Positions 9,590 to 18,633 of a stretch of DNA of 64,000 bases are shown here, in pieces (position 1 is the stretch's first letter; each line of letters starts with the position of its first letter). The position numbers and the translations under genes are program-made. The notes beneath the pieces are model-generated. The model saw only the letters and a list, made by a program, of their open reading frames with translations, was not told the origin of the DNA and ran no database searches. Where the stretch lies: the NCBI GenBank assembly GCA_002862095.1, contig PHSQ01000002.1:558001-622000 (forward strand). The letters run 5' to 3'. This DNA comes from Methylocystis sp. KS32 (lineage in GTDB: Bacteria > Pseudomonadota > Alphaproteobacteria > Rhizobiales > Beijerinckiaceae).

Positions 9590-9640
9590 GAGCGATTTCT
9601 TATCGAAAAAGCCTATCAACTTTTTCGGATTTTGCTCCAG
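9590..9640. repeat. Repeat B, partial and rearranged
   Basis: GAGCGATTTCTTATCG from the middle of repeat B is joined directly to AAAAAGCCTATCAACTTTTTCGGATTTTGCTCCAG, the first-hairpin arm in reverse sense. This indicates an internal deletion and rearrangement. Confidence 0.7.
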
Positions 9641-9724
9641 GCGTCGTTTCGAAAGGCATGATCCGCAAACCGGACTTTTAAGGGATCGTTCACCTTAAGG
9701 TGGTGAATTTCCGGTGAACGTTGT

Positions 9725-10591
9725 TTGCGTGAAGGGTTTCGAGTCTTGGGTTATCTAACGCCGCCCCCGTCGCCACAAGCGGTCGTCGTCTACAAGGACG
9801 TCGGCGGTCTTGTGAGCGATTATGAAGCGCAGACGGAAATCTACCGGCGCGAGAACCGCGAGGTGCGCCTTCACGAATGCCGCTCGGCATGCACGCTCGC
9901 GCTCAGCCTTCCCAATGTCTGCGTCTATCCCGACGCGCAGGTAAAATTCCACCAAGCCTACAATGCGATCACCCACGAGGTCGATCTCGGCGTATCCGAG
10001 CGGTTGTTCGACAGCTACCCCGCCGCCGTGCGCGGGCGCCTCGGTTATCTGACGCGCCAATATAGAGTTTTGAGCGGCTCGGAACTGATTGCGCTCGGGA
10101 TGCGCAACTGCCAGCATGACGACGGCGTCATGATCGCCTCGAGAAAAACGAGGCCGCAGCCTCCGGCGGCGCCCCCCGATCCGCTGAACGAAATCGCTCG
10201 AAATGTGAGGCTCGCCGTCGCTGGCGCGCTGAACCGTCCGGAGGAGGCTGCGCCGGCCCCGACCCGCGTCGTCGCTCCGGACCGGACCCCAGTTCCCCCT
10301 GCCCTTGCTCGCCTCGCGGGCGACGCCGAAGCGCGCAAAAGCGCGGGCGCGAACGGCGTTCGCGTCGCCTATATGGAACCGCCCGCGGGCAGCCAGAAAG
10401 TCCCGCTTCCGCCGCGCCGCCCTAGCTTTGTCGAGGTCGCGGCCGAGTTATCCCCCGACCTGCGGGATGAGGCGGCGCCTCGGCTAATCGGGGGGGCTCA
10501 GCCGATACTCGACGCGACTCGCTTCACCGCCCGCCCATTTTCCTTGCGGGCGGAGGCGGCGCGTCGCAACCTCGAAGCTTTCGGCGGCTGA
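9725..10591 (+). CDS. Protein of unknown function with possible ClpP/crotonase-like N-terminal half
   Basis: The predicted product has 288 residues. The first 140 residues contain HECRSACTLALSLP and VCVYPDAQVKFHQAY, a pattern seen in periplasmic ClpP- or crotonase-fold proteins of unknown role in this group; I cannot identify a catalytic triad with confidence. The second half is rich in Pro, Ala and Arg with low complexity (KTRPQPPAAPPDP, APAPTRVVAPDRTPVPPA) and is probably disordered. The start is TTG at 9725, and no better in-frame start is visible, so the true N-terminus is uncertain; no signal peptide is evident from this start. It is followed by the tRNA-Tyr promoter. I assign no function. 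Confidence 0.6.
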   Translation: MREGFRVLGYLTPPPSPQAVVVYKDVGGLVSDYEAQTEIYRRENREVRLHECRSACTLALSLPNVCVYPDAQVKFHQAYNAITHEVDLGVSERLFDSYPAAVRGRLGYLTRQYRVLSGSELIALGMRNCQHDDGVMIASRKTRPQPPAAPPDPLNEIARNVRLAVAGALNRPEEAAPAPTRVVAPDRTPVPPALARLAGDAEARKSAGANGVRVAYMEPPAGSQKVPLPPRRPSFVEVAAELSPDLRDEAAPRLIGGAQPILDATRFTARPFSLRAEAARRNLEAFGG

Positions 10592-10638
10592 AGCAGGCGC
10601 GCTTGCGGGGAAGACGTCGCCGCCGCGTTTTTCGGGGT

Positions 10639-10667
10639 TGACAGGAACCGTCATAATTCCCCATAAG
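10639..10667 (+). promoter_or_regulatory. Probable promoter of tRNA-Tyr, with leader hairpin
   Basis: TTGACA at 10639-10644 is followed after 17 bases by CCATAA at 10662-10667. Downstream, at 10678-10701, ATGACCC and GGGTCAT form a hairpin before the tRNA; it could be a leader structure or a terminator of the upstream gene. Confidence 0.5.
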
Positions 10668-10732
10668 CGCCTTGCTCATGACCCTGCTTCGGCGGGGTCA
10701 TTTGTCTGGAGCCCAACTCTCTCCGGACCAGT

Positions 10733-10817
10733 GGGGGAATGTCCCGAGCGGCAAAGGGGGGGGACTGTAAATCCCCTGGCTATGCCTTCGTAGGTTCGAG
10801 TCCTACTTCCCCCACCA
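10733..10817 (+). tRNA. tRNA-Tyr (anticodon GTA)
   Basis: The acceptor stem GGGGGAA pairs with TTCCCCC at 10807-10813, followed by discriminator A and an encoded CCA. The anticodon arm reads GGGGA-CTGTAAA-TCCCC, giving anticodon GTA. A long variable arm and the TTCGAGTC T-loop follow. The length of 85 nt fits class II bacterial tRNA-Tyr. Confidence 0.96.
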
Positions 10818-11040
10818 TCCCACGCAAGGCCAGCGGTCGGATTTTCACCCAAGGCGAAGGGGATCTTCCATGCGAAGACGCGGCGCCAGCGCCAAAGCCA
10901 TGTCATTGTTCTGTCACAAAAATGAGAATTACGCTTTCGAGAGCCGGCTTCCGTTCGAACGATAATAACTCGCTCAAAATAAAAAGGTTAAAGCGAATTT
11001 TGATCGCGAACGTCCATCACTTTTACGGAATTCGCTCAAA

Positions 11041-11405
11041 TTCTACTGCGTCGGAACGAATTTGTCGGCGGTTTCGTCATTGCAAGCCGAAGGCGTGGCA
11101 ATCCAGGAGGCTGACCCGGCTCTGGATTGCTTCGCTGCGCTCGCAATGACGGGCGGCAACCCAGCGGGATTGGCCCACGCCGTCATTGCAAGCCGAAGGC
11201 GTGGCAATCCAGGGGGCTGACCCGGCTCTGGATTGCTTCGCTGCGCTCGCAATGACGGGCGGCAATCCAGCGGGGCTGACCAACGCCGTCATTGCGAGCC
11301 GAAGGCGCGGCAATCCAGGGTGGCAGGCGCGACTCTGGATTGCTTCGCTGCGCTCGCAATGACGGGCGCTGGCCCGGCCCCAGGCCGCTTCGTGACGCAG
11401 TAGAA
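11041..11405. repeat. Repeat A, three units between terminal inverted repeats
   Basis: It opens with TTCTACTGCGTCGGAAC and closes with TTCGTGACGCAGTAGAA. Between them stand three units built on CATTGC(A/G)AGCCGAAGGCG..GGCAATCCAG and CTGGATTGCTTCGCTGCGCT CGCAATGACGG, which pair with each other. Frames open across this stretch are by-products of the repeat and not genes. Confidence 0.85.
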
Positions 11406-11674
11406 CTAATGACTGGGAACGGGAAGTTTGAGGCGGAGGCTTGGAGCCGCAGTGAATCGAGGCGAGGACGAGGGACGCGATCTAAACCGCGACGTCGCGC
11501 TCCATGGGGCGCTTCCGGCGGCGCGGTTCGAGGCGTCCGACGCACCGGCCCGGTCTCCTTCGACCGGCGCTCGGCGGAAACCGTCTCGAAACCAGCTGCT
11601 CGTCGAGCGCGATCGCGAGAATTTCCTTCGGCAATGGTCTCGAACGGCCACGCCCCGGCAAACGCCGTCGCGCC

Positions 11675-12333
11675 TGCTCAACGGCGCATTTCGATCAGAG
11701 CCCGCGCCGTCGGGCGCGACACCACCGCCGGCAAGATCGTCAGCCTGATCGACAGCGCGCCCGTCGGCGACACGCGCATGCAGAACCACGCCGAGCGACT
11801 CGCCGACCGCTTCGTTGTCCCCGCGCTGACGCTGGCGACCGGCTCGGCGCTGCTCACCGGAGACTTCGACCGTTTCCTGTCCCTCGTCATCGTCGATTTC
11901 GGCAGCGGCATTCGCGTCGCCGCGCCGACCGCCATGCTATCGACGATGACGCGGGCGGCGCGGCGCGGCATCATCATCAAGAGCGGTCGCCATATGGAGC
12001 GTCTCGCCGAGGTCGACACCATCGTGTTCGACAAGACCGGCACGCTGACGCGCGGAACGCCGGAAGTGATCGACATCGTGTCTTACCAGTCGAGGCTCGA
12101 CGCCCGCGCGCTGATCGGCCTTGCGGCGGCGGCCGAGAGCCGTCTGCAACATTCGGTCGCGGAGGCGTTGCGCCTCCGCGCGGCGCAGATAGGCGCGCCG
12201 GCGCCGCTTTGCGACGAGCCTAATTATTCGGTCGGCATAGGCGTTGAAGCCCTCGTCGACGATCATTTCGTCCATGTCGGCAATCAGCGTTTCATGCGCA
12301 AATTAGGCATTGCGATCGACCGCGCCGCCACTG
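11675..12333 (+). pseudogene. Remnant of a heavy-metal P1B-type ATPase
   Basis: The translation from about 11690 reads as the centre of a metal-transporting P-type ATPase: VGRDTTAGKIVSLIDSAP (actuator-domain end), the phosphorylation motif DKTGTLTRGTPEV at about 12030, and the nucleotide-binding domain to HVGNQRFMRKLGI. It lacks the N-terminal metal-binding and first membrane segments, the CPx membrane motif and everything after the early nucleotide-binding domain. After about 12333 the frame runs into unrelated sequence. The surviving DKTGT and the open frame suggest fairly recent decay. It meets a truncated convergent gene fragment at about 12335. Confidence 0.75.
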
Positions 12334-12771
12334 CAGGAAATAAAACAAGGGGGCGACGCCGAGCGAGAGCGCCGACAGGCCCGCCGCCGTCGCGACTTCG
12401 CCGAGCAGCAGATAATTCCACCCGAAATCGAGGCTGGTGGAAATGACGCGAAAGGTGATGACCTTGGCCGCTGAACGTCCCAATTTCAGTTTCGTGAGGG
12501 AGATTTGGGGCGTCGTCCCGATCTCCGCGCGAACGACCGACCGTGAATCGCCGGAGCCTAACGGCGCCGCAACATCGGCTGGCGCCCACGCGCGCCGGCG
12601 CGGTCGAAACCGCATGAGACGACGCGGCAGGAGCGCCGCCGCCGCGCCCAGCATCACGGCGGGGGCGAAGGCCGCCTCGAAAGCGACGGCGGAAATCGCC
12701 GCGACCGCACAAGCCGCGGCGATGCCGGCGACGTCGCCGCTGGTCTCGTGGTCCGGGGTTCGACGCATAAT
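12292..12771 (-). pseudogene. Truncated membrane protein with DUF2061-like segment
   Basis: Read from the ATG at 12771, the product begins with a helical membrane hairpin (about GIAAACAVAAISAVAFEAAF). It later carries KLGRSAAKVITFRVISTSLD followed by a second hydrophobic stretch ending FYFLQ, matching the DUF2061 pattern of two membrane helices after a K/R-rich turn. From about 12338 downstream the frame runs antisense into the P-type ATPase remnant, so the natural C-terminus is lost. The original gene may have been a partner of the neighbouring transporter; its function is unknown. Confidence 0.5.
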
Positions 12772-12783
12772 CTGCTGATGCGA

Positions 12784-12891
12784 ATTGTGGAAAAGGTCGA
12801 CAGACTTTTTTCCGGCGCCAATTCGCTCGAAATTTCTGAGCTGGCGCGATTTCCGGTCGCCCGGATGATTCCGTCCGCAGGATAAGCGCGC
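12784..12891 (+). repeat. Repeat B, strongly diverged copy
   Basis: The order of elements is kept: a hairpin with gaaaaggtcgacagacttttt, then GAGCTGGCGCGATTTCC, then a CGgatgattCCG arm and ..AAGCGCGC. About a third of positions differ from the common form, so this looks like an old copy. Confidence 0.55.
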
Positions 12892-13056
12892 CATGTCGGT
12901 GACGAAAGGTCATCGCATTTTGGCGCGAGAATCAACGGATTATGCTATACTCATAAAATATATTCTTGCGACATGACCTGCGCGACGGCCCACGGGCGAA
13001 ATCTCCTTCCTTGCGTCGAGGTTTGCGTCATGACGCTTCCATGGTGACGAAAGGGT

Positions 13057-13233
13057 GCAATTTATCAAGTGCGCCCGCGCTCCTCCCTGGATTCGAATAG
13101 CGACGGCGTCGGCGACATCAACGGCCTTCGCGACCGGCTCGCCTACCTTGTCTGGCTCGGCGTGGAGGCCATCTGGATTTCGCCGTTTTATCCTTCCCAG
13201 ATGCATGACTTTGGCCATGACGTCCCCGACAGC
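13057..13233 (+). pseudogene. Fragment of a GH13 alpha-glucosidase/trehalose synthase
   Basis: The translation AIYQVRPRSSLDSNSDGVGD and then a stretch through WLGVEAIWISPFYPSQM matches the beginning of the catalytic barrel of GH13 enzymes (YQ-x-YPRSF-x-DSNGDGVGD, WLGV-x-A-x-W-x-SPFYPSP). Only about 59 residues remain. The start, the catalytic residues and the rest of the barrel are missing. It is therefore a relic inside a region of relics. Confidence 0.75.
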
Positions 13234-13323
13234 GCCGCAATTGGGAAGAGCTGGTTTTGCATGGCGAAGATCGTTCTGGCAGGATGCGCTTCGCTGAAAC
13301 CAAAAGCGGCGGTTCGGAGACTC

Positions 13324-13764
13324 ATGCGAATTTTTGGGGTCACAAACACATCTTGCGTCGCTGTCGCCTTTTGCGCGATGCTTGCGTCCTCGCCGTCCGC
13401 GAGAGCGGAGGTTCGGATTACGGGCGACGCCAAAGCCCTGCAGGTCGAGGTCAAGAACGAGTCAATCGAAGCGCTGCTCGCCGCATTGAAGAACTCCGTC
13501 GGACTCCAATATCAGCTTTCCGCACCACTCGACCAGCACATTACGGGTCATTTCGAAGGCTCGCTCGAGCAGATCATTTCGACCCTTCTGTTTCTCAACG
13601 ACTACAATTACGTCTTCATGAAGACCGCCGAAGGGCCCACGCTCGTAATCTTCGCCGCGAGCGCCGAGTCAGCCGACGCCACCGGGCCCAGGATGCCCGC
13701 GCCGCCGCCGCTACCCGGCGCCGCCCAGCAACGGCCCAATCTTCCTCAGTTCCCAAGGCGCTAA
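13324..13764 (+). CDS. Secreted protein with STN-like (secretin/TonB N-terminal) domain
   Basis: This 146-residue product starts at ATG 13324 with GGAG seven bases upstream. A signal peptide (to about SPSARA, residue 28) is followed by one domain: LQVEVKNESIEALLAALKNS, a GLQYQL strand, and a HFEGSLEQIISTLL stretch before NYVF. This is the STN pattern found at the N-terminus of secretins, FecA-type receptors and FecR-type anti-sigma factors. Here it stands alone and ends in a Pro-rich tail. The host of such a domain normally contacts periplasmic TonB-like or sigma-regulatory partners; none is adjacent, so its role is open. The frame is also open upstream into the GH13 relic, which I take as chance. 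Confidence 0.7.
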   Translation: MRIFGVTNTSCVAVAFCAMLASSPSARAEVRITGDAKALQVEVKNESIEALLAALKNSVGLQYQLSAPLDQHITGHFEGSLEQIISTLLFLNDYNYVFMKTAEGPTLVIFAASAESADATGPRMPAPPPLPGAAQQRPNLPQFPRR

Positions 13765-13981
13765 ATTTCCTCGAAGCCGGAGCAGCGATCGGTTTTCGAG
13801 GAAGTCGTGGCGCAACTTAGGGTCCCGCCCGACCATCTGCGGATCGCCGTGGCGTCGCCATCGAAAGAAGCGGCGCTCGATTGGAAAAGCGGAATGCGCG
13901 TCGGGAGAGATAGCGCCGCTACGAAGTTAGAATTTCGCGCAAGTTCTCGTCGCGAAAAGCGGGGGGCTTTCGCGGAACATG

Positions 13982-15511
13982 CTATAGCCCCCGCTCCATT
14001 TCGATCTCCGCGCGCAGGCTTTCGATGTCGCGGAAAATAGAGGCGACGGCGAGAACACGGCCATTCTCCTTGTAGCGCAACAGGCAATCGCGCGCCGAAA
14101 TATCTCCTTCGATTTCGATCTCGTCCCACGCCTCGGCATGGCCGACATAATTGATAACGACGTCGTAATGCTGGCTCCAGAAGAATGGCGCGGCCCGGAA
14201 GGCTTCCCTCGCTCCGAGCATGTTCAGCGCCACCGTCTGCCCCTGTCGCTCCGCGACATTCCAATGTTCGACCCGTATGTTCCGGCCGCTGTGTGGATCG
14301 GGCCAACGCGCGATGTCGCCAGCCGCGAAGACGCCCGGAGCGCTAGTCTCGAGAAATGCATCGACGACGACGACGCGGTCGAGGGTAAGGCCGGCCGCTT
14401 CCGCAAGTTCGAGACGCGGACGCACCCCCACTCCGCAAACAACGAGGTCCGCCTCCAACTCGCCGCCGCTTCGGAGCCTCACGCGACCTTCGTCGATGGC
14501 CGTCGCGACATCCTCAAGATGGAACACGACGCCCTGCTTCTCATGAAGGCTGCGCACGAAATCGCCAATCTCCGGACCGAGCACGCGCTCCAATGGCCGC
14601 TTCTCCGGCGCCGCGACATGAACCTCGAGGCCACGCGCCCGAAGGGACGCCGCGACTTCGAGGCCGATGAAACTGGCGCCAAGCACCACGGCGCGCCGAG
14701 CGGTCGGAAGCCGATCGATGATCGCCTGACAATCCGCCAGCGACCGCAGGGTGTGAACATGCGGCAGATCGGCGCCGCGAATGGAAAGTCGGACAGGCTC
14801 GGCGCCCGTGGCAAGGAGCAACCGGTCATAGGAAAGCCTCGCGCCATTGGCGAGCGTGACTTCCTTCCCGCGCGGATCGAGACCAATCGCGCGGGCTCCG
14901 AGCTGCAACTTGACGTCGCGCTCGATGTGGAAACTCTCGACATCCAGCGGCAGCCAATCCCCCGGAGCGCTTCCGGCGAGATAATCCTTCGACAGGTTCG
15001 GTCGATCGACCGGCGCCACGGCGTCGTCGCTGACCATGACGATCTCGCCGTCATATCCCTCGCGCCGCAGTCGCTCGGCGGCGGCGAAGCCCGCCGCGCC
15101 GCCGCCGACGATCACAATATTTTTTGGGCTCGAACCGGACGGCGCAATGGCGCGAACACGTTCAATCGGCGCCTGGCGTTTCCGCACCGCTATTTCGTCG
15201 CCGCGCCGCTCGACCTCCCAGCAAGTCAGGGAGCCGAAGGCGGGCGCGGACAGGGCTTCGCCGGTGGAAAGATCGAAGACCGCGTGATGCCAGGGGCAGC
15301 GGAGACTCCCATCAACCGCCAGCCCGTCGACGAGAGGCGCGTGGTAATGGGTGCAATGCGCGCCCACGGCGAATATTTTTTCGCCCGACAACACCAGCAG
15401 AACTTCTGTGTCGCCGACATGACCGCTCAATTTTCCCGCAGCCGCGAGTTCCGCATAGGCGACGCCTTGCGTAAAATCGGGTCCGGTGGGATTTTTGGGG
15501 CTCTCCGACAT
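13982..15511 (-). CDS. Rieske-domain FAD/NAD(P)H reductase (AIF-like)
   Basis: This 509-residue protein is a fusion. The N-terminal Rieske domain has CTHYH near residue 53 and CPWHH near residue 72, ligands for a 2Fe-2S cluster. The C-terminal pyridine-nucleotide-disulphide reductase part has an FAD motif (IVIVGGGAAGFAAAERLRR), an NAD motif (AVVLGASFIGLEVAASLRA) and GVFAAGDIARWPD. It probably passes electrons from NAD(P)H through FAD to the iron-sulphur centre and on to an oxygenase or other acceptor in the cytoplasm; the partner is not evident. Upstream on the same strand, beyond an IS630 insertion that begins 64 bases before the ATG, lies nnrS. The insertion probably separates this gene from its original promoter or operon. 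Confidence 0.88.
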   Translation of the reverse strand: MSESPKNPTGPDFTQGVAYAELAAAGKLSGHVGDTEVLLVLSGEKIFAVGAHCTHYHAPLVDGLAVDGSLRCPWHHAVFDLSTGEALSAPAFGSLTCWEVERRGDEIAVRKRQAPIERVRAIAPSGSSPKNIVIVGGGAAGFAAAERLRREGYDGEIVMVSDDAVAPVDRPNLSKDYLAGSAPGDWLPLDVESFHIERDVKLQLGARAIGLDPRGKEVTLANGARLSYDRLLLATGAEPVRLSIRGADLPHVHTLRSLADCQAIIDRLPTARRAVVLGASFIGLEVAASLRARGLEVHVAAPEKRPLERVLGPEIGDFVRSLHEKQGVVFHLEDVATAIDEGRVRLRSGGELEADLVVCGVGVRPRLELAEAAGLTLDRVVVVDAFLETSAPGVFAAGDIARWPDPHSGRNIRVEHWNVAERQGQTVALNMLGAREAFRAAPFFWSQHYDVVINYVGHAEAWDEIEIEGDISARDCLLRYKENGRVLAVASIFRDIESLRAEIEMERGL

Positions 15512-15574
15512 GCTCTTTTCGCCTCTTCGCTGGATGCCGCGACGTCGCGCCTGTTTTGATGAAATCCGCTGTTA

Positions 15575-16697
15575 TTAATCAGTTCATAATTAACTAGACA
15601 TTCACGCGGCGTATCTGAGAGAAGGTTTTTGGTAGAAGGAGGAGATTTTTTCCGGGTTGTTTTGAAGCTGGCGCATGGACGAACGGACCTTGGCTTTGAA
15701 GTCATCCTTGCTGGTGACCGCCATGCGGCCAACAGTGTCGGCCTTCAGATGTTTCCACACCAACTCATCGGGATTGCGATCAGGTGAATAGGGAGGAAGA
15801 TAGAAAAGTCGCAGCGATCCGTTCAGGCTCTCGACAAACGCTCTGGTTTTTCGAGCGATATGCGCAGGTCCGCGATCGACGATCAGAAAGATCGTGTGCT
15901 CGGCTCCGGCGAGCAAACGCTTCAGGAACTCGATGAAAACACCGGCGTTGACGCCGCCTTGTTCCTTGATCATGAAGCGCATATGACCGCGTGAACTGAT
16001 GGCTGAAATCAGACTCATGCCGTGACGGGCGCCCGTCGTTTCGACAATCGGCGTTTCGCCTTTCTTGCCCCAGGTGCGGCCCGCATGATGATCGGACCGG
16101 ATGTGAGCGGCATCGCCAAAATATATCTCGGCGCCTTGTTTTTGAGCCATTTGCTTGATCTTCGGATAATCTTTCTTCAGCCATTGCTGAACCAAAGCCT
16201 CGTCACGTTCCTGCGCACGATGCAACGGCTTCTGGCAGGTAATGCCGAGTTGAGCCAACAGCCGCCCCACCGACACCGCGCTCAAAACGATATCGAACTT
16301 GTCCTTGATCAGCTTCGCGACCATCTCGCGCGTCCACAGCGCAAACGCGAACTTCAGTTGCAGAGGGTTCTTCCTCGTCACCGTGTCGTAAACCCACCGC
16401 AGCTTCTTTCCGTCCAGCTTGGGCGGTCGTCCAGACAAGGGCTTCGCCTTCAAACCATTCCAGCCGCCACGCCTGTATCGCGCCAGCCATCCGTATACGG
16501 TCGACCGGTCGACGCCAAGAACACGGGCGATGATCTCGGGACTTTCGCCGTCTTGAATGCCCTTCACCGCGCGCATGCGCATCTCTTCCAGTGTCTTATG
16601 ATCCAGCTTTCGCGCATCGTCCTTTCTCATGCCGACAAAGAATCAATTTCAATTGACGTGGTCAAGCAAAATATCGAATTACTTATGAACGGATTAA
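15575..16697 (-). mobile_element. IS630-type insertion sequence, intact, 1123 bp
   Basis: The ends form imperfect inverted repeats: TTAATCAGTTCATAATTAA at 15575-15593 and its counterpart ending ...GAACGGATTAA at 16697. They are flanked by TA at 15573-15574 and 16698-16699, the target duplication typical of IS630/Tc1-type elements. One full-length transposase gene lies inside. Confidence 0.85.
15602..16630 (-). CDS. IS630-family transposase
   Basis: At 342 residues it is full length for the family. The N-terminal helix-turn-helix region ([26 protein letters not shown]) binds the element ends. The catalytic core carries the DDE-type acidic residues: Asp in [13 protein letters not shown], Asp in [13 protein letters not shown], and the last acidic residue in [16 protein letters not shown]. 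No frameshift or stop is visible, so the enzyme may be active and mobilise the element by cut-and-paste at TA sites. It is transcribed toward the Rieske-FAD gene. Confidence 0.95.
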   Translation of the reverse strand: MRKDDARKLDHKTLEEMRMRAVKGIQDGESPEIIARVLGVDRSTVYGWLARYRRGGWNGLKAKPLSGRPPKLDGKKLRWVYDTVTRKNPLQLKFAFALWTREMVAKLIKDKFDIVLSAVSVGRLLAQLGITCQKPLHRAQERDEALVQQWLKKDYPKIKQMAQKQGAEIYFGDAAHIRSDHHAGRTWGKKGETPIVETTGARHGMSLISAISSRGHMRFMIKEQGGVNAGVFIEFLKRLLAGAEHTIFLIVDRGPAHIARKTRAFVESLNGSLRLFYLPPYSPDRNPDELVWKHLKADTVGRMAVTSKDDFKAKVRSSMRQLQNNPEKISSFYQKPSLRYAA

Positions 16698-16747
16698 TAA
16701 ATTATCCTTGCGCCCAACATTGCAAAAGGCATGGGCGCCAAAGTGAA

Positions 16748-17956
16748 TCAAATGGGCGGCGAAACCTCCTCGCTGGCGCGCGGCCCGGTCAACGGCCCAA
16801 AATAGAACAGCGCGAAAATACCGAAAGCTCCGCTCCATGCCGCGCCCGCGAACGACAACGCCACTAGATAATGCGCGCCGAACAGCGGCGCGAGAAGTCG
16901 CAACACGGCGGCGAGCGTGATCAGCGCGTAGATCGTCGTCGTGCGGGGACCGGCGATGAGCGCGCGTCCGGTATGGCCGAGCGAAGCCCGCGTCATCACC
17001 GCGAGCGTCATCGTCCCAATGGCCCCGACGGTAAGCGCGTGCAAGGCGGTCGTTTGCGGCAGGATCGGCACGAGGCTGTTGAAGCCCAGCAGCAGGAGCC
17101 CGAACGACAGCCATCCATAGCCAAAATGCAAAACCCACAGAAGCGGTTCGCGCAAGGTTTTTTCGCCGCGCCAGCGCGCGAACCTCGCGGCGAGCGCGAC
17201 GCCGGCGGCAAGTTCGAGCCAGGGCGTCCACCTCGCCTCGGGCGTGATGACCCAGGCTGACAAAGCGACAGCCGTCGTCGCGAGGGCGATCCGATCGACG
17301 AGATCGAAGGGCGCTGGCGTCGCGGCCTTGGGATCCTGCTTGACCAGCCAGTTGCGTGTGAAACTTGGAACGATGCGTCCGCCGACGAGGCTGACGAGCA
17401 TCAGCAGGGTGGCGACGCCGAGCCGATTGCCGATGTCAAAGGTTGTAGCGATTCCGAGCGCATCGAAATGCGTGAGGGCGTTGCCGAGCAGCAACAACAT
17501 CAGCGCGCCGAGCATTGGAAGATTGCGCCAGTTGCGGCCGGCGACGATTTCCCGGGCGATGACTATCAAGAACATGGTGGGGAAGGAGAGATCGACAGCG
17601 GCGGCGGCGCCGACCCCGATCCTCCCCGACAACAGAACGGCGATCCGTCCGCACAGCCACAACAGCACGAGCAAGGCGAGCGGCCCGCCTTGCAATGGCA
17701 TTCGCCCCGTCCAATTGGGTATCGCCGTCAGCAGGAAGCCAGCGACGACCGCCCCGCCATAGCCGAACGCCATTTCATGCGCGTGCCAAACATTGAGGGC
17801 AAACGCCGTGGGCGGCTGGATCCAGCCCGCGAAAAAAACGATGGACGCCGGAACGACGAAGCAGGCCCAAACCGCCGCGAGCAAAAAGAACGGACGAAAT
17901 CCCGCCGACAGCACGGTGGGGCCACTCTGGGAGCGATAGCGGGGAATTGAGGCCAT
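16748..17956 (-). CDS. nnrS: NnrS family membrane protein (nitric-oxide-stress associated)
   Basis: This 402-residue polytopic protein has about 12 hydrophobic segments. NnrS signatures include the start LSAGFRPFFLLAA, the conserved WHAHEMAFGYGGAVVAGFLLTAIPNWTG block and GGRIVPSFTRNWL. NnrS proteins are haem- and copper-containing inner-membrane proteins that protect cells from nitric-oxide-linked iron stress and are usually under NO-responsive control. No FNR/NnrR-like box is obvious to me upstream. The ATG start is the only one before the conserved domain. An IS630 element sits about 50 bases past its stop, between this gene and the Rieske-FAD reductase gene. Confidence 0.92.
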   Translation of the reverse strand: MASIPRYRSQSGPTVLSAGFRPFFLLAAVWACFVVPASIVFFAGWIQPPTAFALNVWHAHEMAFGYGGAVVAGFLLTAIPNWTGRMPLQGGPLALLVLLWLCGRIAVLLSGRIGVGAAAAVDLSFPTMFLIVIAREIVAGRNWRNLPMLGALMLLLLGNALTHFDALGIATTFDIGNRLGVATLLMLVSLVGGRIVPSFTRNWLVKQDPKAATPAPFDLVDRIALATTAVALSAWVITPEARWTPWLELAAGVALAARFARWRGEKTLREPLLWVLHFGYGWLSFGLLLLGFNSLVPILPQTTALHALTVGAIGTMTLAVMTRASLGHTGRALIAGPRTTTIYALITLAAVLRLLAPLFGAHYLVALSFAGAAWSGAFGIFALFYFGPLTGPRASEEVSPPI

Positions 17957-18633
17957 GGATCACCACGCTTGGAATACAGTTCCGCAGCCGCGCACTCCCC
18001 GGCTCCGCCGCCGGCAATGTGGGGAATATCTTCAGAACGCAGAGAATTTAGATAGTTCGAGGTTCCATTTCGACAACTCGGCATACTCCCGCGAATTTGG
18101 AACAAGCACAACACCAACTTGACGCCGGTTCCCAAGGACATGAGGCGCCGCCGGTTCTTCTTTGATAGCCGAGCAGAACCTTTGTCGCGGCCAAGTGCGC
18201 AAACCCGCGCGCGTCCCGAGCCTCTTCCGATCCATTTGAGCCTGTCCGCAAGAATAGGAACACCGTCCTCGCAAGCAATGCGCTCATGGGTCATGAACCG
18301 GCCCCGCTTCGCCGCCGTTCGCGATCGGAACGCCGGCGAAGCGGGGCCGATTTCTTATCGACCAGACGATTCCGTCTGGCCGATAAGCGCTATAGCGTCA
18401 CATACGAAGCGGGTTACCTGTGCGCGCCTCGATCGGTCGGCATGACGTCTCTTAACAATGGGTGGCGGCCGCATGACCCGCCGCCTGCCTCCAGCACAAC
18501 CCGGCGGGACTCCATCGCTTAAATATCCGCAGGGCGCTGTCCGAACAACCCGCGCAAGCTCTATCGCGAGGAACAGCCGGCGACGGAATTTCGGCAAGCC
18601 TGCGTATCGCGCCTATCGGCCAGTCATTCGCGC
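17957..18633. other. Intergenic region with large hairpin and partial repeat B
   Basis: I find no convincing gene in these 677 bases. A long inverted repeat pairs CGGCCCCGCTTCGCCG at 18299-18314 with its complement at 18334-18349 (16-bp stem, 19-nt loop). It runs directly into the second half of a repeat-B copy at 18349-18397 (GATTTCTTATCGACCAGACG ..). The rest shows nothing recognisable. Confidence 0.5.

Noticed and set aside
11292..12446. A complete 384-residue P-type ATPase gene
   Set aside because: The frame begins inside repeat A, lacks the transmembrane CPx region and ends in unrelated sequence; only the middle is ATPase-like.
17728..18294. 188-codon minus-strand frame upstream of nnrS
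   Set aside because: It overlaps the nnrS start in another frame, has no recognisable motif and no ribosome binding site.
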